In this document: piece after piece, positions 1-9,638 of the stretch
Position numbering within the stretch: position 1 is the first letter of the stretch
How the letters are laid out: each line of letters opens with the position of its first letter
Origin: JBFWVD01 sp050246915
Lineage (GTDB): Bacteria > Actinomycetota > Acidimicrobiia > Acidimicrobiales > Ilumatobacteraceae
Length of the DNA: 62,953 bases
Direction of reading: 5' to 3'
Assembly (NCBI GenBank): GCA_050246915.1
Contig: JBFWVD010000029.1
Span: 1 to 62,953, forward strand
The notes under the pieces: model-generated
What the model saw: only the letters and a program-made list of their open reading frames with translations
What the model was told of the DNA's origin: nothing
Databases searched by the model: none
Position numbers and translations under genes: made by a program

Positions 1-386
1 CCATCGGCACGGTGGCGGCACAACGGTGGAAGAGCCAGATGAACCTCTCGGCCAAGATGCCGGCGTTCTTCAACCATCTCCCGGCGCTGGCCCATGACGA
101 GATCGCCGGATGGGCGCAGCACGGTGATGTGACCCGGCAGGTGTTCACGTTGGTGTTGCTGCGGCACGATCACGAGCATCCGCAGGTGTCGGCGTCGTTC
201 GAGGCGCTCGATTCGATGTTGCTCGAGTGCGTGGCCGGCATCGAGACCGTGCAGGCCGAGGGCGATGGTGCGCTGGCGCAGTTGTTCGACCTGATGCTGG
301 TGGGCGATGTGGTGAGCCTCGAGCTGGCCGCCATCGCCGGTGTCGACCCGGGTCCCGTGCCCGCGGTCGCCGCCCTCCGCGGCTGA
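1..386 (+). CDS. Bifunctional phosphoglucose/phosphomannose isomerase, C-terminal end
   Basis: Partial gene whose 5' part lies before the window; the frame is open to base 3. The visible ~128 residues match the C-terminal SIS-type region of the bifunctional glucose-6-phosphate/mannose-6-phosphate isomerase family: a W-K-x-Q-x-N motif near the start, then a histidine/glutamate stretch (HDEIAGW), a V-x-L-L-R strand, and the terminal signature G-D-x-x-S-L-E-L-A followed by GVDPGPV. In this family the enzyme interconverts fructose-6-phosphate with glucose-6-phosphate or mannose-6-phosphate in the cytoplasm. The stop is TGA at 384-386. The family call is from motif recall; the catalytic core is outside the window, so substrate preference cannot be judged. 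Confidence 0.75.
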   Translation, partial: IGTVAAQRWKSQMNLSAKMPAFFNHLPALAHDEIAGWAQHGDVTRQVFTLVLLRHDHEHPQVSASFEALDSMLLECVAGIETVQAEGDGALAQLFDLMLVGDVVSLELAAIAGVDPGPVPAVAALRG

Positions 387-396
387 CGCACATTTT

Positions 397-422
397 CCAG
401 TCTGGCGCCGGCGCCAGTCTGG
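397..422. repeat. Palindrome flanked by direct repeat, 3' of isomerase gene
   Basis: CCAGTCTGG occurs twice (397-405 and 414-422) and the centre, TGGCGCCGGCGCCA (403-416), is a perfect 14-bp palindrome. It lies just after the isomerase stop and could form a hairpin, but no T-run follows on the plus strand. It is the only notable structure in the gene-free 387-570 stretch. Confidence 0.5.
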
Positions 423-572
423 AGTCTGCGTACACGGTATGTGTGCGTAATCTCCAGTGTTGGCTACATCAGTGCTCGTGTGCACTCACCTCCGGCATCG
501 GGACATCTCCGAGGCGGTCGAAGCTGCCCTAGGCGTCAGCCCGGAAGGTTGGCAGCTGCGGCGGCAACGGTT

Positions 573-675
573 TTTTGGTATTTTGGTGTTTTGGGGAGCT
601 TGGGGTCCTCCTTGACGGGCTTGGATCGTCGTTTTGGTGTCTGGCGGCTGTTTCGATGGCTACAATCACCAAAAC
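573..675 (+). promoter_or_regulatory. TTTTGGTG repeat array upstream of HTH-ATPase-STAS gene
   Basis: Three head-to-tail octamers stand at 573-596 (TTTTGGTA, TTTTGGTG, TTTTGGGG). A further GTTTTGGTG lies at 631-639, and its exact inverted copy CACCAAAAC lies at 667-675, ending 18 nt before the GTG start at 694. The array fills most of the gap before a gene whose product starts with a winged-helix domain, so it looks like an autoregulatory operator. The repeats are seen directly; the operator role is inference. Confidence 0.5.
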
Positions 676-693
676 GCCAAAGGGACTCGACGA

Positions 694-1716
694 GTGAGCC
701 AGACGAACACCAAAGAGCGAATCCTGCAACTCCTCGGCGTAGAGGGGGCCAAGGTGGGCGCCCTGGCCGAGGTGCTGAACGTCTCGACCCAGGCCGTCTT
801 GTACCACCTCAACGCACTGCGAGACCGGGACCTGGTCCGCCAGGTGGGGCTGGGACGAGGTGCTCGCTGGGAGCGTGTCTTTGGGCACCACTTCACCTGG
901 CGGCAGAACATGGCGCTCGCCGAAGACGCGATGTGGGGCGAAGCCACTGCGGCGATGGCCACGGAGCTGGCGGGGGTGAACGCCGAGGCACGACAGATCT
1001 TGCAGTACGTCGCGACGGAGATGCTCAACAACGCCATCGACCACAGCGCCGGGACGTTCGTGCAGCTCGATGCGTCCTTGGCCGGAGACGATGTCGAGAT
1101 AGCGGTCAGCGACGATGGGATCGGGGCTTTTCGGCGCGTGCGCGAACACTTCCACCTGGCGAACGAACTCGAGGCGATCGCGCACATCGACAAGGGGCAG
1201 CAGACCACGTGGGGCGAACGCCACAGCGGCCAAGGCATGTTCTTCTCGTCCCGAGCCGTCGACGTGTTCGAGGTCGAGGCGAACGCTCGGGTGTGGAAGG
1301 TGGACAACCTGCGCGAGGACGCAACGGTCGCAGCGGGAACGTTGAGGAAGGGCACGACGGTGACCTTCCGCATCGCCAAGAACACCTCTCGGGTCTTGAA
1401 AGACGTCTTCGACGCTCACAGCATCGAGGAGTACGCCTTTGACAAAGGTGGGGTCCGAGTGGCGCTGAGCGAGCACGGCGACGAGTTCGTCAGCCGTTCC
1501 GAGGCCAAGCGCATGGGGGCAGGACTCGAGCTGTACGGCGAGGTGGTGCTCGACTTTGCCGGCGTCCGGGCCGTGGGTCAGGGTTTCGTCGACGAGCTGT
1601 TCCGCGTATGGGTCGAGACCCACCCGGGCACGACGATCGCCTATGTGAACGCCAACGAGGAGGTTGCGTTCATGATCGAGCGAGGGCTGCCTTCGCGGCG
1701 GACTCGACCGACCTAG
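694..1716 (+). CDS. HTH-ATPase-STAS fusion regulator (DUF4325 type)
   Basis: About 340 aa. Residues 1-65 form a winged-helix HTH (ILQLLGVEGAKVGALAEVL, then a recognition helix around VSTQAVLYHLNALRDRDLV). Residues ~85-235 are a GHKL/HATPase domain: N-box EMLNNAIDHSAG, G1 box DDGIGAF, G2-like GERHSGQGMFF. Residues ~255-335 are a STAS-like DUF4325 domain with V-V-L-D-F-A-G-V and G-Q-G-F-V-D-E-L. This resembles an anti-sigma-factor kinase and antagonist fused to a DNA-binding domain in one chain, so it is likely a one-component regulator. GTG 694 is preferred over the upstream in-frame ATG at 634 because AAAGGGA lies before it and the HTH begins there. The upstream octamer array suggests self-regulation. 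No recognisable target gene is adjacent. Confidence 0.75.
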   Translation: MSQTNTKERILQLLGVEGAKVGALAEVLNVSTQAVLYHLNALRDRDLVRQVGLGRGARWERVFGHHFTWRQNMALAEDAMWGEATAAMATELAGVNAEARQILQYVATEMLNNAIDHSAGTFVQLDASLAGDDVEIAVSDDGIGAFRRVREHFHLANELEAIAHIDKGQQTTWGERHSGQGMFFSSRAVDVFEVEANARVWKVDNLREDATVAAGTLRKGTTVTFRIAKNTSRVLKDVFDAHSIEEYAFDKGGVRVALSEHGDEFVSRSEAKRMGAGLELYGEVVLDFAGVRAVGQGFVDELFRVWVETHPGTTIAYVNANEEVAFMIERGLPSRRTRPT

Positions 1717-1852
1717 ACGGTCGGGGGCGGGGTCGAGAGCGCCCGCGTTCGCGTGAAGGAGTGAGACACACCCGTGCGAGCCTTTCTCTTGAGGCTTCAC
1801 GGGCGCCGGCACCCTGTCGGCCGGACACCCTCGATCCGTACGTTCGGTGCTC

Positions 1853-1948
1853 ATGCAGACGTTGCGTGCGAGCTTCCTCCGGCCCGCCATGGTGGGCGCC
1901 ACGGTGGGCTTGTTCACGACGATGCTGCAGCTGCTGCTGCCGATCTGA
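1853..1948 (+). CDS. Possible 31-aa hydrophobic small protein
   Basis: Short reading frame starting MQTLRASFLRPA with a hydrophobic remainder (VGATVGLFTTMLQLLLPI) that could span a membrane once. It sits in the otherwise gene-free 1717-1981 interval. I see no convincing ribosome binding site, so this is only a candidate; the hydrophobic composition is the sole argument. Confidence 0.25.
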   Translation: MQTLRASFLRPAMVGATVGLFTTMLQLLLPI

Positions 1949-1981
1949 GGGCAACCCGCTCGCGACGCCTAAGGTCTCGGC

Positions 1982-2797
1982 GTGCCCGGATCGCCATCGA
2001 GCTGTGACACGTTCTTGCAACTCCCGAGCGATCATTTCCTCGTCGCGCTGCACCTCGATGTGGAGCAGCTCACTGACGCAGCCGACTGCCGAGCGCCAGT
2101 GCGTCCCGAGGCATTCGCGCCCGGCTCCCGATGGCTCCGGGGTGGCATCTTGGCCTCGATCCTGGACCTCGTCGCCGGGCACGTGCCGTATCCCTCGACT
2201 CCCACACTCGATCTCTCGGTGACGGTCCTGGAACCTCCGCCGGTGAGCGGGTCATTGCGCGTCGAGAGTCGGCCGATCCGGCTGCGAGGCAAGACGGTGA
2301 TCACCGAGACCCGGATGTGGGGTGGCGACAGCGCCGAACCGTTCGCCGTTGGGTTGACCACTTACCTGCTCGCCCGACGCGTCGTCTCGATCGAGCCGCC
2401 CGGTGCCGTGCCCGTTGAGGTGGTCGGAGGTTCGTTCGACGCGTTCCTCGAACCCGTCATCGTCGGGCCCAACGCGTTGAGCGTCGAGCTGCTCGCGAGG
2501 TTCCTCAACGGCGATGTCGTCGCACCGATGCATGGCGGGTTGCAGGTGCTCCTCGCCGAGGTGTGCGCGGCACACGCGTTCGGTGCGGGCCGCCCGATGG
2601 TTGCCACCTCGCTCGACGTCCGCTATCTCGACGCGGTGGCCTCGGGCCCCGTCACGGCCCGAGCAACCGGCCGGCGGCTCTCGAGCGGTGAGGTGCGGGC
2701 CACGGTGGGCATCTACGACGGTCAGGGCGGAGACGCGGGGACCTACGTGTCGCTGACGATGTGCGAAGTGGACGATCGCACCCTCTTGCGGCGCTGA
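1982..2797 (+). CDS. Tandem hotdog thioesterase-like protein
   Basis: 271 aa, GTG start. Two hotdog repeats are visible. The first has the HGG-type helix as SRWLRGGILASILDLVAGHV (~residues 50-69) followed by the strand TLDLSVTVLEPP. The second has MHGGLQVLLAEVCAAHA (~180-196) followed by SLDVRYLDAV. Double-hotdog proteins of this size are usually acyl-CoA thioesterases acting on CoA esters in the cytoplasm. No acyl chain preference can be read from the sequence. It is single in its interval; ahcY follows after 189 bases. Confidence 0.7.
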   Translation: MPGSPSSCDTFLQLPSDHFLVALHLDVEQLTDAADCRAPVRPEAFAPGSRWLRGGILASILDLVAGHVPYPSTPTLDLSVTVLEPPPVSGSLRVESRPIRLRGKTVITETRMWGGDSAEPFAVGLTTYLLARRVVSIEPPGAVPVEVVGGSFDAFLEPVIVGPNALSVELLARFLNGDVVAPMHGGLQVLLAEVCAAHAFGAGRPMVATSLDVRYLDAVASGPVTARATGRRLSSGEVRATVGIYDGQGGDAGTYVSLTMCEVDDRTLLRR

Positions 2798-2886
2798 CGA
2801 CTCCCCACCTGCCCGGTTCGACGCCCGGCCCGTGGTGCGTCATTGACACGACCCGTACTCGCCTGGGCGGGGCGTTCCGCCGATAG

Positions 2887-2918
2887 GTGCGGGGGAAGCC
2901 CTATGCTCATCCCCGCAC
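2887..2918 (+). promoter_or_regulatory. Hairpin in ahcY leader
   Basis: GTGCGGGG at 2887-2894 pairs exactly with CCCCGCAC at 2911-2918 (8-bp stem, 16-nt loop), about 70 nt before the ahcY start. It could be part of a leader regulating ahcY, or a terminator for the thioesterase gene lacking a T-run. I could not fit it to the SAH, SAM-II or SAM-IV riboswitch cores. Confidence 0.35.
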
Positions 2919-2986
2919 GGCTGCAGTGATACGGCGCCTGATGGCCCCAGCCAGCGTTCAACCTCATCGAATCCTGGAGGATCGCT

Positions 2987-4426
<1,440 letters not shown>

Positions 4427-4435
<9 letters not shown>

Positions 4436-4470
4436 GTCTTGGCGGTACTGAGTTCTAGCGGTACTGAGTC
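4427..4470 (+). repeat. Triplicated ~15-bp unit covering the ahcY stop codon
   Basis: CGCTACTGAGTCTTG, CGGTACTGAGTTCTA and CGGTACTGAGTCATT follow each other directly; the first contains the ahcY stop codon. The copies look like local tandem duplication of the gene's tail. They sit just before the terminator. Confidence 0.7.
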
Positions 4471-4473
4471 ATT

Positions 4474-4514
4474 CGAGAGGCCCGGACTTCGGTCCGGGCC
4501 TCTCGTCGTTTTCG
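4474..4514 (+). terminator. Intrinsic terminator of ahcY
   Basis: CGAGAGGCCCGGAC (4474-4487) pairs perfectly with GTCCGGGCCTCTCG (4492-4505) around a TTCG tetraloop, followed by TCGTTTTCG. The 14-bp GC-rich stem with a T-rich tail is the clearest intrinsic terminator in the window. It can also serve the convergent minus-strand gene. Confidence 0.9.
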
Positions 4515-4531
4515 CTCAAGCGAGCCGATGC

Positions 4532-4921
4532 TCAGGTGAGCGGCACGCAGTCCGATCCGCACGATGCCGGGTCGGTGGTGCCGTCGGCTGATGCCGGCGC
4601 CGGGCGATGGAGTACTGCCTTGGTAGGTGCGACGGTGACGGTTCCGGCGTCGTTGTCAACCGATCCTGCGCCATCGACGATGAGGCTGTAGCCGTCGGGT
4701 TCGAACGCCACGAACAGCAGGCTCACCGCGGCGTTGGCTGTGATGTTGGCCCGGGTGCGGTTGCCGGCGTCGCAGGTGAACGATCCGCTGGCCGCGTCGA
4801 AGGTCACGGCGACGTGCACGCAGTGCGCCGTGGCGTTCGGGGTGACCGAGAGCAGATAGGGAGCCAGGCCGTAACGATCGAGCTCGGCGGCGAGCTTGGT
4901 GGTGTCGACGGGGATGCTCAT
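4532..4921 (-). CDS. PNPOx-like split-barrel flavin-binding family protein
   Basis: 129 aa. It has the pyridoxamine-5'-phosphate-oxidase-like fold pattern: L-x-x-Y-G-L-A-P-Y-L-L-S-V at the N-terminus, HCVHVAVTFD, the phosphate/flavin segment GNRTRANITANAAVSLLF, and the hallmark GYSLIVDGAGSV followed by PTKAVLHRP. Family members bind FMN, F420 or haem; the cofactor here cannot be decided. The start at 4921 is fixed by AGGAGG eight bases upstream. An upstream in-frame ATG at 5203 would overlap the divergent lipoprotein gene and is rejected. It is convergent with ahcY. Confidence 0.75.
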   Translation of the reverse strand: MSIPVDTTKLAAELDRYGLAPYLLSVTPNATAHCVHVAVTFDAASGSFTCDAGNRTRANITANAAVSLLFVAFEPDGYSLIVDGAGSVDNDAGTVTVAPTKAVLHRPAPASADGTTDPASCGSDCVPLT

Positions 4922-5036
4922 GGCGTGGCCTCCTGGGATGACATACGGGAGGAGCGTACGACCCAGACGCTGGCGTGCAGGGACGGCAGGAAGGCGGGAC
5001 ACCGTGGGAGACTCAATCCGTCGAAGGAGGCGCTTC

Positions 5037-5840
5037 GTGCGGATGTCATGGGTCGCTGTAGCTGGTGCACTCGTCGGGCTCGCCGCGTGCAGCGGCGACG
5101 GCGGCGGAGCTGGTGCGTCGACGACGGCCCTGTTCGTCGAGCCCGCCACATCGTCGAGCCTGCCAGGGGCCACCACGGTCCCGGCACCCGAGCCGACCAC
5201 CAACGGTCAGGTGGTGACGCCGACCCTTCCCGCCACGCCGGTGCCCACCGAACCACCCACGACGGCCTTCGTGCTCAACGCCGCAACGTTCTTGCTCCGT
5301 TCTGATGGCATCGGCCCGCTCCGTTTTGGCGCATCGATGGCCGAGACGATTGCCGTCACGACGGGGGTGGTGGGCCCGGCGACAGTCGACGGCCCGACCG
5401 TGCACTACACGACGAACCGCGACTTCGAGGTGCTCGTCAACCTCGAAGCGGTGACGTCGTTCGAGTACGCGTACGGCCGCGAGAACTGTTTCGCCGACGG
5501 GCTGTGTGTGATGTTCGGTGGCGAGAGCGAGGCGTCGCTCGCGTTTGTCGGCTGGACGTGCGCGGGAGAGCACCGTGACCTGCACGCCACCGATGGGTCG
5601 CAGCCCGGTACCCGCGGCGCCCAGACCGACACGCTGGTCATCGGCGACCTCAGATGCTCCTGGGAGGCGCACGGCACGGTGAGTGGAGGTATCAGGGTCG
5701 GTGTGCACTCCAACGGGAGACCGTTCACCGAGGTCGACACCACCGGCATTGCCGTCGACCGGATGCCGGAGGCCGGCGACATCGTCATCATCGAGATGGC
5801 TGCCGGCATTCTGCCCGCGTTCCTGTACAACGACTGCTGA
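5037..5840 (+). CDS. Putative secreted lipoprotein, unknown function
   Basis: 267 aa. GTG 5037 is chosen because AAGGAGG lies 6 nt upstream. The product begins with a short charged end, a hydrophobic core and the lipobox G-L-A-A-C with Cys18, so it should be lipid-anchored outside the membrane. A Thr/Pro/Ala-rich spacer follows (~25-75), then a globular domain from ~90 (FLLRSDGIGPLRFGASMAET) with several cysteines. The opening G-I-G-P-L-x-F-G-A-S is common in small secreted actinobacterial proteins. I do not recognise a specific family. It is divergent from the split-barrel gene. Confidence 0.7.
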   Translation: MRMSWVAVAGALVGLAACSGDGGGAGASTTALFVEPATSSSLPGATTVPAPEPTTNGQVVTPTLPATPVPTEPPTTAFVLNAATFLLRSDGIGPLRFGASMAETIAVTTGVVGPATVDGPTVHYTTNRDFEVLVNLEAVTSFEYAYGRENCFADGLCVMFGGESEASLAFVGWTCAGEHRDLHATDGSQPGTRGAQTDTLVIGDLRCSWEAHGTVSGGIRVGVHSNGRPFTEVDTTGIAVDRMPEAGDIVIIEMAAGILPAFLYNDC

Positions 5841-5857
5841 AGCAGCACACCGCACCA

Positions 5858-8122
5858 CTACATCGCGCTGAATCCCGCCCCTCGGCCGCCCACCAGCCGC
5901 AGCACGGACCCGGCGTACGCGCACAACTCATCGGGCGCCTCGCTGTCGCACAACGCCAGCACCTCGTCGATCTCGCCGGACACCAACGGGAACACCGCAC
6001 CGATGAACCGCTGCGCCTCGCCGTCGGGCACCAACCGCCCGCACCATTGCGATCCGATCGGAGCCTCGGTCGCCGACACCCGAGCCCGGACCTGCGCCAC
6101 CGCATCGGTGCGCACATCGCGCATGGACACGAACCCACCCGACGGCCCCGACTCGACGACGTGCACGGAACGCGGCACCAGCATCCACGTCCCGGCCAAC
6201 ATCGCCTCATCCTCGGGCAACAGCTCACCCATGGTCTCGATGAAGTCAGGGAACCAGCCCAGCTCGGTGAGAGCGACGTCGACCACGACAGGATCACCCA
6301 GCATCTTCATGATCGATTCGGGATCATCCGGATCATCAGCACGCGCCTGCGCCAGCGTGAACACATCCATATCGGCTGGCCCGCCATAGCGGTTCAGGTA
6401 GCCAGCGGCCTTGTGCCACAACCAGCCCACACGCTCCGTCAATGAGGATTGACGCACCGTGCCCAGATGACAGCTCTTGAACTTGCGACCAGAGCCGCAC
6501 CAGCACGGATCATTGCGGCCGAGCTTGGGTGAGCAGGCTGACGCGAACGTGCGCACGATCTGCACCTCAGCCACGTCGTTGCCCTCGAGCTCGCCCCACA
6601 GTCGCGCCGCCAACGCCGCGTCGCCACGAACCGAGGCATAGAACGCCCGACGATCGATGATCTGCGCCGACATCGGGTCCATGGCCAACGCGGCGATGAC
6701 CCGGGACTCAGCGGCGAGCCCATCACCTTGGCGCTCGGTGATGAGGGCCAGCGCGAACTCGGCCACGGAACGCTCCGCCGGCGACTGGGCAAATGCCTGC
6801 AACTGCTCGAACGCCGAGTCATACGCCGCAAGGTCGGCCGCGCCCGACAAGTCCCGCACGGCGTCGACCACCAGGCGGAACAGCTCCTCGTCGCCCAGTG
6901 ATCGCAGCAGCGCCCGCGCCGCCGGACCGTCCAGCACGGGTGCGCCGGGGCCGATGGCGTCCACGATCGAATGGGCGGCGGCCGCCTGCTGCTCGCTGCT
7001 GGCCCGCTCCGAGAAGAACACCCCCAGCTCGTAGCGCCGCTGCTGGATCCACGGCTCCTCGCTGGGTGCGACCTCGCTGCCGTGCACGATGAGACCGGCC
7101 CGCTCGCACAGCTCAGTCAATGGAAGTTGCGCAGTGGCGAACGCGTCGGGCAGCTCGAGCAACACGGCGAGCAACAGCTCGTCGATGGTGCTCGGCATGT
7201 CGTCGACCGCCACCTGCTCCTCGCATTGGGCGCGCAATGCAGCGAGCAGTGAATCGGACGGAGCTGACGGCGAGGCGGAAGCAAGAATGACCGTACCGGA
7301 GGTATCAATCGAGATTGACACGACATCACCCACGGCAAACCCGGACACCCACGACTCGGGCCACACCAGATCAGCTCGCTGCTTGTGCACGTACCAGTCG
7401 GGCAGATACGCCCAACCGCCAGCCCCCAGGACTTCGGCGCGGGTCAGGTCCTCATCGGTGATGCGATGGGTCAACAGCGAGCCGGCCATCAGCGACGGCA
7501 CGTGCACCACCCGGTCGCCCGACAGCAGCGCCAACTCGCCGAGGTCTTCCCACAGGTGATCGACCATCTGCTGAGCCATCGAGTCGGCGATCTCGTCGTT
7601 GGGTTGACGTCCCAACGCGTCGAGCGTCAGCGCAACCACCTCGTCCACCGTCGAACCGGGATGCGCTGACACCACGGACCGGACCGCCGCGGCCAGCGCG
7701 TCAGGAGACGGCAGTGGCAACGAGGCCAGGCGACGATCGAACCGCTGGGCATCGAGGCCCAGGAACGCGGACGAGGCGGTGGGCGCCGAAGCAGGCGACT
7801 CCGGACCCGAGGCGGCGCTGAGCAGATCGTGCATCTCGTGCAACGCCACCACGCCGAGTTGATCGAGCACCTCGGGCCGATCGAACCCGGCGGCCAGCAA
7901 ACGCGCAGCCGCCTCCCACGTGGACCGGGGATCGTCGGTGAGGATCTGCACCGCCAACGCCGAGAGCACCGGTGGACGCAGATGGGTGGGCACCCGGCCC
8001 GATTCGTTCAACACCCTCAGTGCCGGGTCCCCGGCGAAGAAGGCCATCAACTCGTCGTCGTCGGGGTCGTCGACCGGCGGCGCGTCGGTTCCGAACAGGA
8101 GTCGGGACTTGTCGAGATCCAT
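5858..8122 (-). CDS. Large SEC-C motif protein, unknown function
   Basis: 754 aa. The one recognisable motif is a SEC-C zinc site, GRNDPCWCGSGRKFKSCH, around residue 550, as in the SecA C-terminal tail and many accessory proteins. The rest is rich in helices and acidic residues, with a C-terminal region starting near WLWHKAAGYLNRYGG. I start at ATG 8122 because the longer in-frame extension (8236) would run into the ferredoxin gene; there is no good ribosome binding site, so the transcript may be leaderless. A GTCAA-N6-TTGAC palindrome lies inside it at 6438. Biochemical role unknown. Confidence 0.7.
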   Translation of the reverse strand: MDLDKSRLLFGTDAPPVDDPDDDELMAFFAGDPALRVLNESGRVPTHLRPPVLSALAVQILTDDPRSTWEAAARLLAAGFDRPEVLDQLGVVALHEMHDLLSAASGPESPASAPTASSAFLGLDAQRFDRRLASLPLPSPDALAAAVRSVVSAHPGSTVDEVVALTLDALGRQPNDEIADSMAQQMVDHLWEDLGELALLSGDRVVHVPSLMAGSLLTHRITDEDLTRAEVLGAGGWAYLPDWYVHKQRADLVWPESWVSGFAVGDVVSISIDTSGTVILASASPSAPSDSLLAALRAQCEEQVAVDDMPSTIDELLLAVLLELPDAFATAQLPLTELCERAGLIVHGSEVAPSEEPWIQQRRYELGVFFSERASSEQQAAAAHSIVDAIGPGAPVLDGPAARALLRSLGDEELFRLVVDAVRDLSGAADLAAYDSAFEQLQAFAQSPAERSVAEFALALITERQGDGLAAESRVIAALAMDPMSAQIIDRRAFYASVRGDAALAARLWGELEGNDVAEVQIVRTFASACSPKLGRNDPCWCGSGRKFKSCHLGTVRQSSLTERVGWLWHKAAGYLNRYGGPADMDVFTLAQARADDPDDPESIMKMLGDPVVVDVALTELGWFPDFIETMGELLPEDEAMLAGTWMLVPRSVHVVESGPSGGFVSMRDVRTDAVAQVRARVSATEAPIGSQWCGRLVPDGEAQRFIGAVFPLVSGEIDEVLALCDSEAPDELCAYAGSVLRLVGGRGAGFSAM
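6438..6453. repeat. GTCAA-N6-TTGAC palindrome, copy 1
   Basis: Exact copy with spacer TGAGGA, inside the SEC-C gene. Member of the recurring palindrome family described in the findings. Confidence 0.7.
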
Positions 8123-8165
8123 GTAGTGACCGTAGCGATCGTCGGCCCCGTGCCGGCCGCTGCGC

Positions 8166-8390
8166 TCATGGCTCGATGAAGATGCACTCCCCGGGGCATT
8201 CCTCGGCGGCTTCGATGACGGCCTCGAGATGCTCATCGGGGATTGGGGCCATGGCCCCCGGATCGGTCAGCACCCGTCCGCTCGCCTCGCGGACGTAGGA
8301 GAGGCTGCCCTCGAGCGTGAAGACCGACGGGCACACCTCCGCACACAGTGCGTCGCCCGTGCAGAGATCCTGGTCGATCCAGACGCGCAT
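8166..8390 (-). CDS. Ferredoxin, probably [3Fe-4S]
   Basis: 74 aa. Cysteines 10, 16, 20 and 65 (plus 69) follow the monocluster ferredoxin pattern (C-T-G-D-A-L-C-A-E-V-C-P, then E-C-P-G-E-C). The position of the second cluster ligand holds Asp13 instead of Cys, which in this family usually means a [3Fe-4S] cluster. Such ferredoxins pass electrons to cytochromes P450 or related oxygenases; no P450 is visible nearby. AGGAGG precedes the ATG. It is the first of several minus-strand genes with loose spacing. Confidence 0.85.
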   Translation of the reverse strand: MRVWIDQDLCTGDALCAEVCPSVFTLEGSLSYVREASGRVLTDPGAMAPIPDEHLEAVIEAAEECPGECIFIEP

Positions 8391-8496
8391 GAGTCCTCCT
8401 GGTGACCTCGAGTGAGGTCGTACGACCACTATCGGGTCGATTGCGACCCGGGTGCACCCAAGGGATCCTGAAGTTCCGTCCAAGACGCCGCCAGCG

Positions 8497-9636
8497 CTAC
8501 ATCCTCACGTCGGGCAGCGGTGCGTCGATCGGCCCCGGCGGCGTCATGTCGAGCAACTGGCACAGGTACTGGATGAACATGTTGCCGGTGCTCTGCTGCT
8601 CGGCCATGTCCGGTGGCATCAACCCCGCGGACGACATCTGGGAGAACAGCTTGTACAAGATGGCCCCCAGCCGGAACGCCGAGAACACCATGTGATAGCG
8701 CAGGTGCTGCACCGTGCGACCGGTCGTCGCTTCCCACAGGCCGATCAGCTCATCGGGCGTGCCGATGCCTGGCAGCAACGCCGTGGCGTGATGATCCATG
8801 GTGATCCACCACGCCAGGTCTGCTTCCGAGCCGGCCAGCGACACGGTGTCCCAATCGAGCACGGCGACAGGCTTGAGGTCGCGGAAGATGATGTTGGCCA
8901 CGCGCGAGTCGCCCCACGAGAACCCGGTCGGCGGATTGGCCGGCAAGTTTGCTTGCAGCCACGTCCACGCCTGCTCGAGATGAGGGTTGTGGCCGCTCGG
9001 CAACGCCCAGTCGAGGTAGCGACGGAAGTAGTCCAGCTCCTCTTCGAGACCGCTCTTGCCCGACCCTCGCTCGAGGAACGCAAATCGCCCAGTGTCCACC
9101 GAGTGCAACGCGGCAAGTGTGCGAACAGCGTTCTCCCACAGGGTCCGCCGCTGCGCCGGCGACGCATCGAACACGAAACCGGCGGTGGTGTAGTGCGGAC
9201 GATCACCAGGGATCTCGCCGGCGATGAACTCCATGGCGAAGAACGGCGCGCCGATGAGACCAGTGTCGGGCTCGTAGCCGATGACCGCCGGCGAGGGCAC
9301 GGCCGGTTCGTCCATCAATGCCTCGTACACCTTGTAGTGCCGCTCGATGTTGGCGTCGAGGTACAGCGGCTCGGGCGTCTCCACCCGCACCACGAAACGT
9401 TGGTTGACATCGCGCCCGCCGGCATTCCACGCCGCGTCCACGATGAGTGTCTCATTGGCCACACCAGTGCCCTCGGGCGTGGCGATGGGCGCCAGCTGCA
9501 GCCCGGGGGCCGACAGCTTCGACGCGAACCACGCCGACAGCACCGAGCGCAGAACCTCGGGATCGCGCCCCGAGGTCTTGAGCGCGATGTCGTACTCCGC
9601 GCCCGGAGCGCGCCCCTCGTTGACCGGTTCACTCAT
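8497..9636 (-). CDS. Aminoglycoside-phosphotransferase-like (APH) family protein
   Basis: 379 aa. Kinase-like fold: RFVVRVETPE for the N-lobe lysine region, FFAMEFIAGEIPGD hinge, catalytic loop GFSWGDSRVANIIF (~270) and VAVLDWDTVSLAGSEADLAW for the metal-binding Asp. This branch is commonly annotated beside fatty-acid/acyl-CoA genes; the true substrate is unknown. The ATG lies 2 nt after the stop of the preceding DUF7065-like gene with AAGGGG upstream, so the two are co-transcribed and perhaps act on one pathway. Confidence 0.75.
   Translation of the reverse strand: MSEPVNEGRAPGAEYDIALKTSGRDPEVLRSVLSAWFASKLSAPGLQLAPIATPEGTGVANETLIVDAAWNAGGRDVNQRFVVRVETPEPLYLDANIERHYKVYEALMDEPAVPSPAVIGYEPDTGLIGAPFFAMEFIAGEIPGDRPHYTTAGFVFDASPAQRRTLWENAVRTLAALHSVDTGRFAFLERGSGKSGLEEELDYFRRYLDWALPSGHNPHLEQAWTWLQANLPANPPTGFSWGDSRVANIIFRDLKPVAVLDWDTVSLAGSEADLAWWITMDHHATALLPGIGTPDELIGLWEATTGRTVQHLRYHMVFSAFRLGAILYKLFSQMSSAGLMPPDMAEQQSTGNMFIQYLCQLLDMTPPGPIDAPLPDVRM
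8943..8956. repeat. GCAA-N6-TTGC variant palindrome
   Basis: GCAA and TTGC around GTTTGC, inside the APH-like gene. Same geometry as the GTCAA-N6-TTGAC family. Confidence 0.35.
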
Positions 9637-9638
9637 GA

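Noticed and set aside
529..1917. 462-codon open frame on the minus strand over the HTH-ATPase-STAS gene
   Set aside because: It is antisense to a gene with clear domain motifs, has no recognisable protein features and reflects GC-rich third-position bias.
2843..2848. TTGACA as -35 box for ahcY
   Set aside because: No -10-like hexamer at 16-19 bp spacing; the only TATGCT lies 53 bp further on.
2798..2986. SAH or SAM riboswitch before ahcY
   Set aside because: The hairpin is real, but the conserved cores of the SAH, SAM-II and SAM-IV classes could not be found in this leader.
7304..7319. Seventh exact copy of the GTCAA-N6-TTGAC palindrome
   Set aside because: It reads ATCAA-N6-TTGAC, missing the first G, so it is not counted.
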